Source of the DNA: Rhodobacter sp. CZR27
GTDB taxonomy: Bacteria > Pseudomonadota > Alphaproteobacteria > Rhodobacterales > Rhodobacteraceae
Direction: 5' to 3'
Assembly (NCBI RefSeq): GCF_002407205.1
Contig: NZ_CP023548.1
Span: 2,566,501-2,630,500 of the forward strand
Length of the DNA stretch: 64,000 nt
A model generated the notes under the pieces. That model had not been told where the DNA came from, made no database searches, and saw only the letters and a list, made by a program, of their open reading frames with translations. The translations under genes and the position numbers were made by a program. Position 1 is the first letter of the stretch. Each line of letters opens with the position of its first letter. Below, in pieces: positions 15,961-24,474 of the stretch.

Positions 15961-16968
15961 ATGACCGACGCCCTCTCCCGCCTGCTCGAGGACCGCGACT
16001 GGCTCATGGCCGATGGCGCCACCGGCACGAACCTGTTCAACATGGGCCTGTCGTCCGGCGAGCCGCCGGAGCTGTGGAACATCGACCAGCCGGACAATAT
16101 CCGCAAGCTCTACCGCGCGGCGGTCGAGGCGGGATCGGACATCTTCCTGACCAACAGCTTCGGCGGCAATGCCGCCCGGCTGAAGCTGCACAACGCGCAA
16201 GGCCGCGTGGCGGAACTGAACCGGGTGGCGGCGGAACTGGGGCGCGAGATCGCCGACGCCTCGGGCCGCACGGTTGTCGTCGCCGGCTCCATGGGACCGA
16301 CCGGCGAGATCTTCGAGCCGATGGGCACGCTGACCCACAAGGTCGCGGTCGAGATCTTCCACGAACAGGCCGAGGCGCTGAAGGCCGGCGGGGCGGACGT
16401 CCTCTGGGTCGAGACGATCTCGGCGGCCGAGGAATTCAAGGCCGCGGCCGAGGCGGCCCGTCTGGCCGGGATGCCCTGGTGCGGCACGATGAGCTTCGAC
16501 ACGGCCGGGCGCACCATGATGGGGATCACCGCGGCCGCGCTGGTCGATCTGGTGAACAAGCTGCCGAACCCGCCGCTGGCCTTCGGGGCGAACTGCGGCG
16601 TCGGCGCCTCGGACCTGCTGCGCACCGTGCTTGGCTTTGCCGCGCAGGGCACCGAGCGGCCGATCATCGCCAAGGGCAATGCCGGGATCCCGAAATACCA
16701 CGACGGCCACATCCACTATGACGGCACGCCGGAGCTGATGGCGGAATATGCCGTGCTCGCCCGCGACGCCGGCGCCCGCATCATCGGCGGCTGCTGCGGC
16801 ACCATGCCCGAACACCTGAAGGCGATGCGCGCGGCGCTCGAATCGCGGCCCAAGGGTCCGCGCCCGTCGCTCGACAGCATCTCGGAACGGCTGGGCGGCT
16901 TCTCCTCGGCCAGTGACGGCTCGGACGATTCCGGCCCCTCGCGCGAGCGGCGGCGGCGGCGCGGCTGA
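15961..16968 (+). CDS. Homocysteine S-methyltransferase (betaine-homocysteine methyltransferase family)
   Basis: Transfers a methyl group to homocysteine to make methionine. The 335-residue barrel has GATGTNLF near the start, FGANCGVGA with Cys212, and IIGGCCGTMPEH with Cys278/Cys279; these three cysteines are the zinc ligands that hold homocysteine in this family. The last 35 residues are low complexity and Arg-rich. A GAGG precedes the ATG at 15961. Its proximity to a corrinoid protein (18309) and DUF1638 suggests a cobalamin-linked methyl donor, as in the split methionine synthase reported in related Rhodobacteraceae, rather than glycine betaine alone. Databases often call it BmtA. Confidence 0.88.
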   Translation: MTDALSRLLEDRDWLMADGATGTNLFNMGLSSGEPPELWNIDQPDNIRKLYRAAVEAGSDIFLTNSFGGNAARLKLHNAQGRVAELNRVAAELGREIADASGRTVVVAGSMGPTGEIFEPMGTLTHKVAVEIFHEQAEALKAGGADVLWVETISAAEEFKAAAEAARLAGMPWCGTMSFDTAGRTMMGITAAALVDLVNKLPNPPLAFGANCGVGASDLLRTVLGFAAQGTERPIIAKGNAGIPKYHDGHIHYDGTPELMAEYAVLARDAGARIIGGCCGTMPEHLKAMRAALESRPKGPRPSLDSISERLGGFSSASDGSDDSGPSRERRRRRG

Positions 16969-16975
16969 CAGGGAT

Positions 16976-16997
16976 CCGGGGGCCTCGCCTCCCCCGG
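16976..16997. terminator. Hairpin between the methyltransferase and radical SAM genes
   Basis: A 7-bp GC stem (CCGGGGG/CCCCCGG) with an 8-base loop lies 8 bases after the stop, between two convergent genes. There is no T-tract, so termination strength is uncertain. Confidence 0.4.
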
Positions 16998-17065
16998 CCC
17001 ATTCGCCAGAAATGCAGAGCAGAGGGCGCGGACTTCCGTCGCCGGGGTCGGGTCATGCCATGAGG

Positions 17066-18154
17066 TCAGAACAGCCGAAGCTGATCGCCCGGACGAGGCG
17101 GCACCGAGAACAGGTCGCAGCGCAGCGGCGGCTGGTCGCGGTCGAGGCCATGTCGCGCCGCGGCAAGACGGAACCGGCGCGAGACGAGATCGGCCCAGAT
17201 CCCCTCGCCCCGCATCCGTTTCCCCCAGGCCGGATCGTAGTCGCGCCCGCCGTGAATCTCGCGGATGCGGGCGAGGATCTTCCCCGCGCGGTCGGGATAG
17301 TGCTCCTCGGCCCAGGCCTTCACCAGCGGCGCCACCTCGAGCGGCAGTCGCAGCATGATCCAGGTCGCGGCAACGGCATTCGCGTCAGCGACGGCGGCAA
17401 GGATCGCCTCGATCTCGGGATCGGTCAGCCCCGGGATGACCGGCGCCACCATGGCCCGGACGGGGATGCCGGCCGCGGCCAGTCGCCGGATGGTCTCGAG
17501 CCGCCGTGCCGGCGGCGGCGCCCGCGGCTCCAGCCGGCGCGACAGGTCGGCGTCCAGCGTCGTGACCGACAGGCCGACGCGCAGAAGCCCCTCGGCCGCC
17601 ATCGGCGCCAGCAGGTCCAGGTCGCGCTCGATCAGCGTGCCCTTGGTGGTGATCGCGACGGGATGGCGGAAGGCCGACAGCACCTCGAGCACCTCGCGCA
17701 TCACGCGGTGGCGTGCCTCGACCGGCTGGTAGGGATCGGTGTTGGTTCCCAGCGCGACCGGCGCCACGCGGTAGGATTTCGCGCGCAACTCACGCTCCAG
17801 CACGGCGGCGATGCCGGGCCGCGCGATCAGCCGCGTCTCGAAATCCAGCCCCGGCGAGAGGTTGAGATAGGCGTGCGTCGGCCGGGCGAAGCAGTAGATG
17901 CAGCCATGCTCACACCCCCGGTAGGGATTGACCGAGCGGTCGAACGGAATGTCCGGCGAACGGTTGAAGGTCAAGGCCGAGCGTGGGCGCTCGATGCGGA
18001 CCTCGGTCCGCAGCAGATGCTCGTCCTCGGGCAGGTCCCAGCCATCGGCGAACGCCTCGCGGCGTGCAGGCTCGAACCGCCCGCTCTCGTTGCTGGCGGC
18101 GCCGCGAGCACGCAGGCGCAGGGCCGGATCGAGGCTGGAATGGGTCGACTTCAT
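17066..18154 (-). CDS. PA0069 family radical SAM protein
   Basis: A 362-residue radical S-adenosylmethionine protein. The iron-sulfur motif CEHGCIYC has Cys81, Cys85 and Cys88 in the CxxxCxxC spacing, followed by a SPL-like core (LGTNTDPYQPVE, AITTKGTLI, MVAPVIPGLTD). It resembles spore photoproduct lyase-like proteins of unknown function. It lies opposite to and between two methyl-transfer genes, but its orientation argues against an operon with them. The reaction is not known. Confidence 0.88.
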   Translation of the reverse strand: MKSTHSSLDPALRLRARGAASNESGRFEPARREAFADGWDLPEDEHLLRTEVRIERPRSALTFNRSPDIPFDRSVNPYRGCEHGCIYCFARPTHAYLNLSPGLDFETRLIARPGIAAVLERELRAKSYRVAPVALGTNTDPYQPVEARHRVMREVLEVLSAFRHPVAITTKGTLIERDLDLLAPMAAEGLLRVGLSVTTLDADLSRRLEPRAPPPARRLETIRRLAAAGIPVRAMVAPVIPGLTDPEIEAILAAVADANAVAATWIMLRLPLEVAPLVKAWAEEHYPDRAGKILARIREIHGGRDYDPAWGKRMRGEGIWADLVSRRFRLAAARHGLDRDQPPLRCDLFSVPPRPGDQLRLF

Positions 18155-18308
18155 GCCGCAAGACTAGAACGAAATGGGAACCCGCGCCACAGGAAAGCCC
18201 CGCCCTGCCCCCGCTGTCGGCTTTCATCCGCCCCATGTCGCAATTCGATGAGTGCGGCCGGACCTTTGGCCGCATTGAACCTGAAACACCTGCCCCGAGG
18301 AGCCCGCC

Positions 18309-19007
18309 ATGGCTGACGACGAAGAGATCATCCTGTCCGAACTCTCTGACGAGGAACTCGTGCTGCAGATGCACGACGACCTTTACGACGGGATGAAGGA
18401 CGAGATCGAGGAGGCCGTCCGCATCCTGATCGATCGCGGCTGGACGCCCTACGACGTGCTGACCAAGGCGTTGGTGGCGGGCATGACCATCGTCGGCAAC
18501 GACTTCCGCGACGGCATCCTGTTCGTGCCGGAAGTGCTGCTGGCCGCCAACGCCATGAAGGCGGGCATGGTGATCCTGAAGCCGCTGCTGGTCGAGACCG
18601 GCGCGCCGCGGATGGGCAAGATGGTGATCGGCACCGTCAAGGGCGACATCCACGACATCGGCAAGAACCTCGTCGCGATGATGATGGAAGGCGCGGGCTT
18701 CGAGGTGGTGGACCTCGGCATCAACAACCCGGTCGAGAAATACCTCGAGGCGCTGGAAACCGAGAAGCCCGACATCCTCGGCATGTCGGCGCTGCTGACC
18801 ACGACGATGCCATACATGAAGGTCGTGATCGACACGATGAAGGAAAAGGGCCTGCGCGACGACTATATCGTTCTGGTCGGCGGCGCACCCCTGAACGAGG
18901 AATTCGGCAAGGCGATCGGCGCCGACGCCTACTGCCGCGATGCGGCCGTCGCGGTCGAAACCGCGAAGGTCCATGTCGCGCGCCGTCACAACCGGTTGAG
19001 CGCCTGA
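18309..19007 (+). CDS. Corrinoid (B12-binding) methyltransferase protein
   Basis: A 232-residue methyl carrier. The N-terminal helical cap (about 1-100) is followed by a Rossmann B12-binding domain with the motif GDIHDIGKN (D113-x-H115-x-x-G118; His115 is the lower ligand of cobalt) and further SALLTTTM and GGAPLN. This is the architecture of the MtaC/MtgC/MetH B12 module. In Rhodobacteraceae such stand-alone proteins serve as the cobalamin part of a split methionine synthase; the neighbouring homocysteine methyltransferase fits that. A pterin-binding partner is not in the window. The start has GAGGAG 7 bases upstream. Confidence 0.92.
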   Translation: MADDEEIILSELSDEELVLQMHDDLYDGMKDEIEEAVRILIDRGWTPYDVLTKALVAGMTIVGNDFRDGILFVPEVLLAANAMKAGMVILKPLLVETGAPRMGKMVIGTVKGDIHDIGKNLVAMMMEGAGFEVVDLGINNPVEKYLEALETEKPDILGMSALLTTTMPYMKVVIDTMKEKGLRDDYIVLVGGAPLNEEFGKAIGADAYCRDAAVAVETAKVHVARRHNRLSA

Positions 19008-19059
19008 CCCCTTGGCGGGGGCACCCGCGGCGCTCATCTGTCACCGGAAGGAGACCGCC

Positions 19060-19215
19060 ATGCCCCCGAGCCTGTTCCTCATGCTGATCGCGACCGTCAT
19101 CCTCGCAGCCGGGGTGACGGTCGCGCTGTTTCACGCCGCCGGCTGGCCGGTGGCGGCGGTGGGTCTGGTCGCGCTGGTGGCGAGCCTGCTGCTGCGCGCG
19201 CGGAGGCGGCCATGA
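19060..19215 (+). CDS. Small membrane protein between the corrinoid protein and DUF1638 genes
   Basis: A 51-residue protein with two hydrophobic segments (about residues 4-22 and 27-45) separated by a short turn, ending in RARRRP, which would lie in the cytoplasm. A strong ribosome site GGAAGGAG lies 5 bases before the ATG, and its stop overlaps the DUF1638 start (ATGA), so it is translated with it. I do not recognise a family. Function unknown. Confidence 0.7.
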   Translation: MPPSLFLMLIATVILAAGVTVALFHAAGWPVAAVGLVALVASLLLRARRRP

Positions 19216-19847
19216 GCCTCGACGACGGCACGCTGTCCGAGCAGGGCCTTGCGCCTGCCGGCCGCGGGACGGTCCGGCTGATCGCCTGCGGGGCGCTGGC
19301 GCACGAGATCCTCGCGCTGAAGCGGGCGAACGGCTGGGATCACCTGGACCTGCAATGCCTGCCGGCCAAGCTGCACCTGCGGCCCGAGAAGATCGTGGAA
19401 GCGGTCGAGGCCGCCGTGATGGCCGCCGGGGACGCGCCGACCTTCGTCGTCTATGCCGATTGCGGCACCGGCGGCGCCTTGTCGCGAAAGTGCAAGGAAC
19501 TGGGCGTGGAGATGGTCGAGGGCCCGCACTGCTATTCGTTCTTCGAAGGCAACGACGCCTTCGCGGCTCATGCCGAGGACGAGTTCACCGCCTTCTACCT
19601 TACGGATTTCCTCGTCCGGCAGTTCGACGCCTTCGTGTGGCGCCCGATGGGCCTGAACCGGCACCCCGAGCTGCGGGACATGTATTTCGGCCATTACACC
19701 AAGCTGGTCTATCAGGCCCAGACCGAGGACCCTGCGCTGGATGCCAAGGCCCGCGACTGCGCCGCCCGGCTGGGCCTTGCCTACGAGCGTCGGTTCACCG
19801 GCTACGGCGACCTGGCGGGCAGCCTGCAGGAAGTGGCCCGTCGCTAG
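19212..19847 (+). CDS. DUF1638 protein
   Basis: A 211-residue protein with conserved cysteines and histidines: Cys26/His31 (IACGALAHE), Cys49, Cys84 (YADCGTGG), Cys94, His106/Cys107 (GPHCYSFFEG) and His161 (YFGHYTKLVYQ). This pattern suggests a metal or cofactor site. DUF1638 genes recur near corrinoid methyltransferase systems, and here it follows a corrinoid protein, so a role in methyl transfer or corrinoid handling is likely but not proven. Translationally coupled to the small membrane protein upstream. Confidence 0.85.
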   Translation: MSLDDGTLSEQGLAPAGRGTVRLIACGALAHEILALKRANGWDHLDLQCLPAKLHLRPEKIVEAVEAAVMAAGDAPTFVVYADCGTGGALSRKCKELGVEMVEGPHCYSFFEGNDAFAAHAEDEFTAFYLTDFLVRQFDAFVWRPMGLNRHPELRDMYFGHYTKLVYQAQTEDPALDAKARDCAARLGLAYERRFTGYGDLAGSLQEVARR

Positions 19848-20028
19848 GCGGATTGTCGAAGTCCGGCAAGCCTTCGGGGTCCCTAGGCGGCTTTCGGCCC
19901 GCGGGAAGCTGGAAAAGGACAAGGCGGTGCTGCCCCTGCCGTTCCGTGCCGAGGATGACGAAGCGTCGCGGCACTTCCAGAGCGCCTCCGCTTGGCTTAG
20001 CCTGCCTCAACGGCAGGAGGAGGACATC

Positions 20029-21402
20029 ATGCGGATCGAGGCGGCGCTGGGTGAACTAGAGGCGCTTCTGGGCGACCGGCTCGCCCGCTCGAAAGCGGTG
20101 CGCGAGCAGCATGCGCACAGCGAGACGCATCTGCACGCCCCGCCGCCGGATGCGGTGGCCTATCCCCGGACCACCGCGGAAGTCTCGGAGATCGCGGCGA
20201 TCTGCGCCCGTCATCTGGTGCCGATGGTCGGCTGGGGCGCCGGGACCTCGCTGGAAGGGCATGCGCTGGCGCTGAAGGGCGGGGTCACGATTGACTTCGG
20301 CCAGATGGCCGAAGTGATCGAGATCCGACCCGAGGACATGATCGTCCGCGTCCAGCCCGGCATCACCCGCGAGGCGCTGAACGCAAGCCTGCGCGACACC
20401 GGCCTGTTCTTCCCGGTCGATCCGGGCGCGAATGCCACGATTGGTGGCATGGCCGCCACCCGCGCCTCGGGCACCACCGCGGTGCGCTACGGCACCATGC
20501 GCGACAACGTGCTGGGGCTCGAGGTCGTGCTGGCCGACGGGCGGGTGATCCGCACCGGCACCGCCGCGCCGAAGTCCGCCGCGGGCTACGACCTGACGGC
20601 GCTCTTCGTCGGATCGGAAGGCACGCTTGGCCTGATCACCGAACTGACGCTGCGCCTTCATGGCCAGCCCGAGGCGATCTCGGCCGCCGTCTGCGCCTTC
20701 CCCGACATGTCCTCGGCCGTCAACTGCGTGATCGAGACGATCCAGCACGGCATCCCGATGGCGCGGATCGAATTCCTCGACGCGGCCTCCGTCGCCGCCT
20801 GCAACGCCTTTGCCCAGATGGAGATGCCGCTGCAGCCGCATCTGCTGGTGGAGTTCAACGGCACCGAGGCGGGCGTGGCCGAACAGGCCGAGCGCTTCGG
20901 CGAGATCGCGGCGGGACACGGGTCCGCCGGCTTCCAGTGGGCGACCCGGACCGAGGACCGCGCGCGGCTCTGGAAGATGCGCCACGCCGCCTACCGCGCC
21001 TGCCTTGCGTCGCGCCCGGGCTGCGAGGGCTGGGTCACCGACGCCTGCGTGCCGATCTCGCGGCTGGCCGAGGCGGTCGAGGAAACGCAGGCCGACATCG
21101 CGGCCTGCGGCGTGCCGGGGCCGATCGTCGGCCATGTCGGCGACGGCAACTTCCACTCGGTCCTGCTGGTCGATCCGGAAAGCGAGGTGGAGCGCGAGGC
21201 GGCCAAGCGCGTCTCGGCCCGGCTGGCCGAGCGCGCGCTGCGTCTGGGCGGCACCGTGACCGGCGAGCACGGGATCGGCTTCGGCAAGCTCGGCTACATG
21301 GCGGCCCAGCATGGCGAGGCCTGGAGCGTGATGGCCGAGATCAAGCGCGCGCTCGACCCGATGGGCCTGATGAACCCGGGCAAGATGGTGCGCCAGACAT
21401 GA
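20029..21402 (+). CDS. FAD-binding oxidoreductase, GlcD/D-lactate dehydrogenase type
   Basis: A 457-residue flavoprotein that probably oxidises D-lactate or a related 2-hydroxy acid. The PCMH FAD-binding domain covers about 35-215 (GAGTSLEGHAL, VDPGANATIGGMAATRASG, GSEGTLGLITE); the C-terminal domain has VGDGNFH and GEHGIGFGK, the metal/substrate motifs of the family, and ends in MNPGKM. The ATG at 20029 has GGAGGAGG 5 bases upstream, an unusually strong ribosome site. The stop overlaps the next start. Substrate uncertain between lactate and glycolate-like acids. Confidence 0.9.
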   Translation: MRIEAALGELEALLGDRLARSKAVREQHAHSETHLHAPPPDAVAYPRTTAEVSEIAAICARHLVPMVGWGAGTSLEGHALALKGGVTIDFGQMAEVIEIRPEDMIVRVQPGITREALNASLRDTGLFFPVDPGANATIGGMAATRASGTTAVRYGTMRDNVLGLEVVLADGRVIRTGTAAPKSAAGYDLTALFVGSEGTLGLITELTLRLHGQPEAISAAVCAFPDMSSAVNCVIETIQHGIPMARIEFLDAASVAACNAFAQMEMPLQPHLLVEFNGTEAGVAEQAERFGEIAAGHGSAGFQWATRTEDRARLWKMRHAAYRACLASRPGCEGWVTDACVPISRLAEAVEETQADIAACGVPGPIVGHVGDGNFHSVLLVDPESEVEREAAKRVSARLAERALRLGGTVTGEHGIGFGKLGYMAAQHGEAWSVMAEIKRALDPMGLMNPGKMVRQT

Positions 21403-21782
21403 CGCCGGACGAGTTTCCGCGCCGCTTCGCCGCGCTCTGGGGCGTCCGGGATGCCGAGGCCCTCGCGGACCTCGTGGCGGAAGATGGCACGATGCTCACG
21501 CTGACCGGCCTGTGGTGCGAGGGCCGGAAGGAGATCCTTGCCGCGCTGAGGGCCGAGCTTGCCGGCGCCTTCGCGCGGTCACGGCTGGTGAGCGGCAAGA
21601 CCGACGTGAAGCCCCTTGGTCCCGGCGCGACACTGCTGCAGCAGCGCTTCGTGCTCTCGGGTCTGGTGGATGCCGAGGGGCGGGATGCCGGGCGCATCGG
21701 GGCGATCCTGACGGCCGTGCTGCTGGTGCGGAAGGCGGGTGTCGAAGCCGTCACGCTGCATTTCACGGTGATCGAAGGCTGA
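21399..21782 (+). CDS. SnoaL/DUF4440-like small protein
   Basis: A 127-residue protein with an NTF2-like fold signature (FAALWGVRDAEALADLVAEDGTMLTLTGLWCEGRKEI), resembling the SgcJ/EcaC group of small proteins. It starts within the stop of the oxidoreductase gene (ATGA), so the two are coupled. No catalytic residue is conserved across the fold and the ligand is unknown. Confidence 0.75.
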   Translation: MTPDEFPRRFAALWGVRDAEALADLVAEDGTMLTLTGLWCEGRKEILAALRAELAGAFARSRLVSGKTDVKPLGPGATLLQQRFVLSGLVDAEGRDAGRIGAILTAVLLVRKAGVEAVTLHFTVIEG

Positions 21783-21843
21783 GAACGCCTGCCCGTATCC
21801 GGCAGGGGCATCATCCGCACCCTCCGGCCCCGCCCGCGTCGGT

Positions 21844-23484
21844 CTAGACGAGAAGCGCCCGTGCGGCCTCGCGCGCGGCATCCGTGATCGTGTCGCCCGC
21901 CAGCATGCGCGCAATCTCTTCCACCCGTTCGGTCGCGCCCAGCGGCGTCACGGTCGAGGTCGTCATGCCTTCGGCCATCCGCTTCTCGACCCGCCAGTGA
22001 TGCGCACCCAGCGCCGCCACCTGAGGCGAATGCGTGACCACAAGGACCTGCGCCCCTGAAGCCAGCGCCTTGAGGCGCCGCCCCACGGCATCCGCCGTCG
22101 CCCCGCCCACGCCGCGGTCGATCTCGTCGAAGATCAGTGTCAGGCCGGGGCTGTCGCCGGTCAGGCAGACCTTCAGCGCCAGGAGGAAGCGGGACAGTTC
22201 CCCGCCCGAGGCGATGCGGTTCAGCGGCCCCGACGGCGCGCCGGGGTTCGTGGCGACCGTGAAGGCCACCGCGTCGTGACCCTCCGCCCCGCCATCGGCT
22301 GCGGTCAACTCTGTCTGGAACACCGCGCGTTCCATCTTCAGCGGCGCCAGTTCGGCCGCCATTGCGGCATCGAGCCGGCCGGCCGCCTCACGCCGGGCGG
22401 CGGACAGCGCATCGGCCTCGGCGGTCCACGCGGCCTCGGCCTCGGTGACGGCACGACGGAGCTTCTCGATCTGCCGCGTGCCCCCGTCGAGGGCCGCGAG
22501 GCGCTCGCGCAATTCGCCGGCATAGGTGCCAAGTTCGTCCGGAAGGACCGAATGCTTGCGCGCCAGCGCGCGGATCGCGAACAGCCGCTCCTCCAGCGCC
22601 TCGAGGTCGCGCGGGTCGAAGTCGAGATCGGCAAGGCAGCCCGCGACGCCGTCCTGCGCCTCGCCCAGTTCGATCAGCGCGCGTGACAGGGCGGCAAGCG
22701 GCGCCTCGAGCCGGCCGCCGGCCCGCTCCGACGCCGTCTCGAGCCAGCGCAGCGCATCGACCATCAGGCTCTCGGCGCCTTCGGCTGACAGCGCCCGATG
22801 GGCGCGGGCGATGTCGTCGCGGATGCGCTCGGCGCCCTGCATCTCGCGCCGGCGGGTGTCGAGCAGCGCCTCCTCGCCCGGCTGGGGGTCGAGCTTGTCC
22901 AGCTCGGCCACGGCATGGCGCAGGAAATCCTCCTCGGCGCGCACGGCGGCCAGCGCCTCCTCGGCATCGACCAGCGCCCGCCGCGCGCCGCCGAGCGCCG
23001 ACCAGGCCTGCCGGCAGGCCGTCAGGTCGAGGCCGGCGAAGGCGTCGAGCATCTGGCGGTGGCCGCGCGGGTTCAGAAGGCCACGGTCGTCATGCTGGCC
23101 GTGCAGTTCCACCAGCGTGTCCGACAGGCCGCGCAGCACCTCGCCCGAGACGCGCCGGTCGTTGACCCACGCTGTCTTGCGGCCATCCGCGAAGTTCACC
23201 CGGCGCAGGATCAGCTCGTCCTCGGCCCCGATCCCGGCCTCGTCCAGCACGGCGCGTGCGGCGTGACCCGCCGGCAGGTCGAAGACCGCCGTCACCTCGC
23301 CCTTGTCGGCGCCCGAGCGCACGAGTTCCGCGCGCCCGCGCCATCCCAGCACGAAGCCCAGCGAGTCGAGCAGGATCGACTTGCCGGCGCCGGTTTCACC
23401 GGTCAGGACGTTCAGCCCCGGCTGGAACGCAAGCGACAGCCGGTCGATGATGAGCATGTCACGGATGTCAAGCGAGCGCAGCAT
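21844..23484 (-). CDS. recN: DNA repair protein RecN
   Basis: SMC-like ATPase that acts early at DNA double-strand breaks. The 546-residue product has Walker A GETGAGKS (29-36), a long central coiled coil (about 150-380), the ABC signature ASGGELSRFLLALK and Walker B LIFDEIDRGVGG. It follows bamD on the same strand with a 27-base gap, as in other alphaproteobacteria where recN ends the ftsZ-lpxC-bamD run. Confidence 0.97.
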   Translation of the reverse strand: MLRSLDIRDMLIIDRLSLAFQPGLNVLTGETGAGKSILLDSLGFVLGWRGRAELVRSGADKGEVTAVFDLPAGHAARAVLDEAGIGAEDELILRRVNFADGRKTAWVNDRRVSGEVLRGLSDTLVELHGQHDDRGLLNPRGHRQMLDAFAGLDLTACRQAWSALGGARRALVDAEEALAAVRAEEDFLRHAVAELDKLDPQPGEEALLDTRRREMQGAERIRDDIARAHRALSAEGAESLMVDALRWLETASERAGGRLEAPLAALSRALIELGEAQDGVAGCLADLDFDPRDLEALEERLFAIRALARKHSVLPDELGTYAGELRERLAALDGGTRQIEKLRRAVTEAEAAWTAEADALSAARREAAGRLDAAMAAELAPLKMERAVFQTELTAADGGAEGHDAVAFTVATNPGAPSGPLNRIASGGELSRFLLALKVCLTGDSPGLTLIFDEIDRGVGGATADAVGRRLKALASGAQVLVVTHSPQVAALGAHHWRVEKRMAEGMTTSTVTPLGATERVEEIARMLAGDTITDAAREAARALLV

Positions 23485-23511
23485 CGCCCTGCCCCGTTCG
23501 GTTGGCGAGGG

Positions 23512-24348
23512 TCAGAGCCACTCGCCGCGGATCATCTGCCGGTAGACCTTCGCCAGCCAGCTGTCGCCCCTCGCCTCCATCTTCAGGCCGCGGCCGGTCA
23601 GAAGCTGGTAGCTGTCGTCGTAGAACGGGCTGGAGCGATAGTTGTGGCCGAGGATCGCGCCTGCGGTCTGCGCCTCGTTCACGAGCCCGAGCGCGAGGTA
23701 GGACTCGACCAGCCGGTGCAGCGCCTCGGCCGTGTGGGTGGTGGTCTGGAAGTCCTCGACCACGGTGCGGAAGCGGTTGATCGCCGCCGTGTAGTGGCCG
23801 CGCTTCAGGTAGTAGCGGCCGATCTCCATCTCCTTGCCGGCAAGGTGATCGAAGGCGAGATCGAACTTCAGCACCGCCGATTGGGCGTATTCGCTTTCGG
23901 GATAGGTCTCGATCACGGTGCGCAGGGCCTGAAGGGCCTGGAAGGTCAGGCCCTGGTCGCGGCCGACCTCGTCGATCTGGTCGTAATAGGACAACGCGAG
24001 CAGGTATTGCGCATAGGCCGCATCCTCGTCGCCCGGGTAGAAGTCGATGAACCGCTGCGCCGCCCCGCGCGCCTCTTCATAAAGGCGGGCCTTGTGGTAG
24101 CTGTAGGCCTGCATGATCAGCGCGCGCTTGGCCCATTCGGTGTAGGGATAAAGCCGCTCGACCTCCGAGAAATAGCGGATCGCGGTATCGGGCTTGGTGC
24201 GCGCCTCGAGTTCGTATTCGCCGCGCTTGTAGATCTGCTCGGCGGTGAAGTTTTCCAGCGGAGGCTCCTTCCGGCTGCCGACGCCACAGCTGGAAACCAG
24301 CGCGACGCACAGGGCCATGCCGAGCAACCGCGTGCCAGACTTCACCAT
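23512..24348 (-). CDS. bamD: Outer membrane assembly lipoprotein BamD
   Basis: Lipoprotein of the BAM complex that inserts beta-barrel proteins in the outer membrane. The 278-residue precursor has a signal peptide and a lipobox ending at Cys21 (ALVSSC), then tetratricopeptide-like repeats (ERLYPYTEWAKRA, FIDFYPGDEDAAYAQYLLALSYYDQ). Located between lpxC and recN, the usual position in this group. Confidence 0.96.
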   Translation of the reverse strand: MVKSGTRLLGMALCVALVSSCGVGSRKEPPLENFTAEQIYKRGEYELEARTKPDTAIRYFSEVERLYPYTEWAKRALIMQAYSYHKARLYEEARGAAQRFIDFYPGDEDAAYAQYLLALSYYDQIDEVGRDQGLTFQALQALRTVIETYPESEYAQSAVLKFDLAFDHLAGKEMEIGRYYLKRGHYTAAINRFRTVVEDFQTTTHTAEALHRLVESYLALGLVNEAQTAGAILGHNYRSSPFYDDSYQLLTGRGLKMEARGDSWLAKVYRQMIRGEWL

Positions 24349-24419
24349 GTTCCGCTTACCTCTGCCCTCTGCCGCCGCCGGGACCGGGGGCCTCCCGCGG
24401 CTGTTTGCCCGGTCCTAGC

Positions 24420-24474
24420 ACAGAAAAATCCGGTGCGCAAAACGCCTTTGCAGCGGATTGCCGGATCAGCGCAG
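24420..24474 (-). terminator. Possible terminator of lpxC
   Basis: On the minus strand TCCGG at 24470-24474 pairs with CCGGA ahead of a TTTTTCTG tract, with an inner TGCAAA/TTTTGC stem. It overlaps the end of lpxC. The stem is interrupted, so strength is moderate. Confidence 0.4.
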
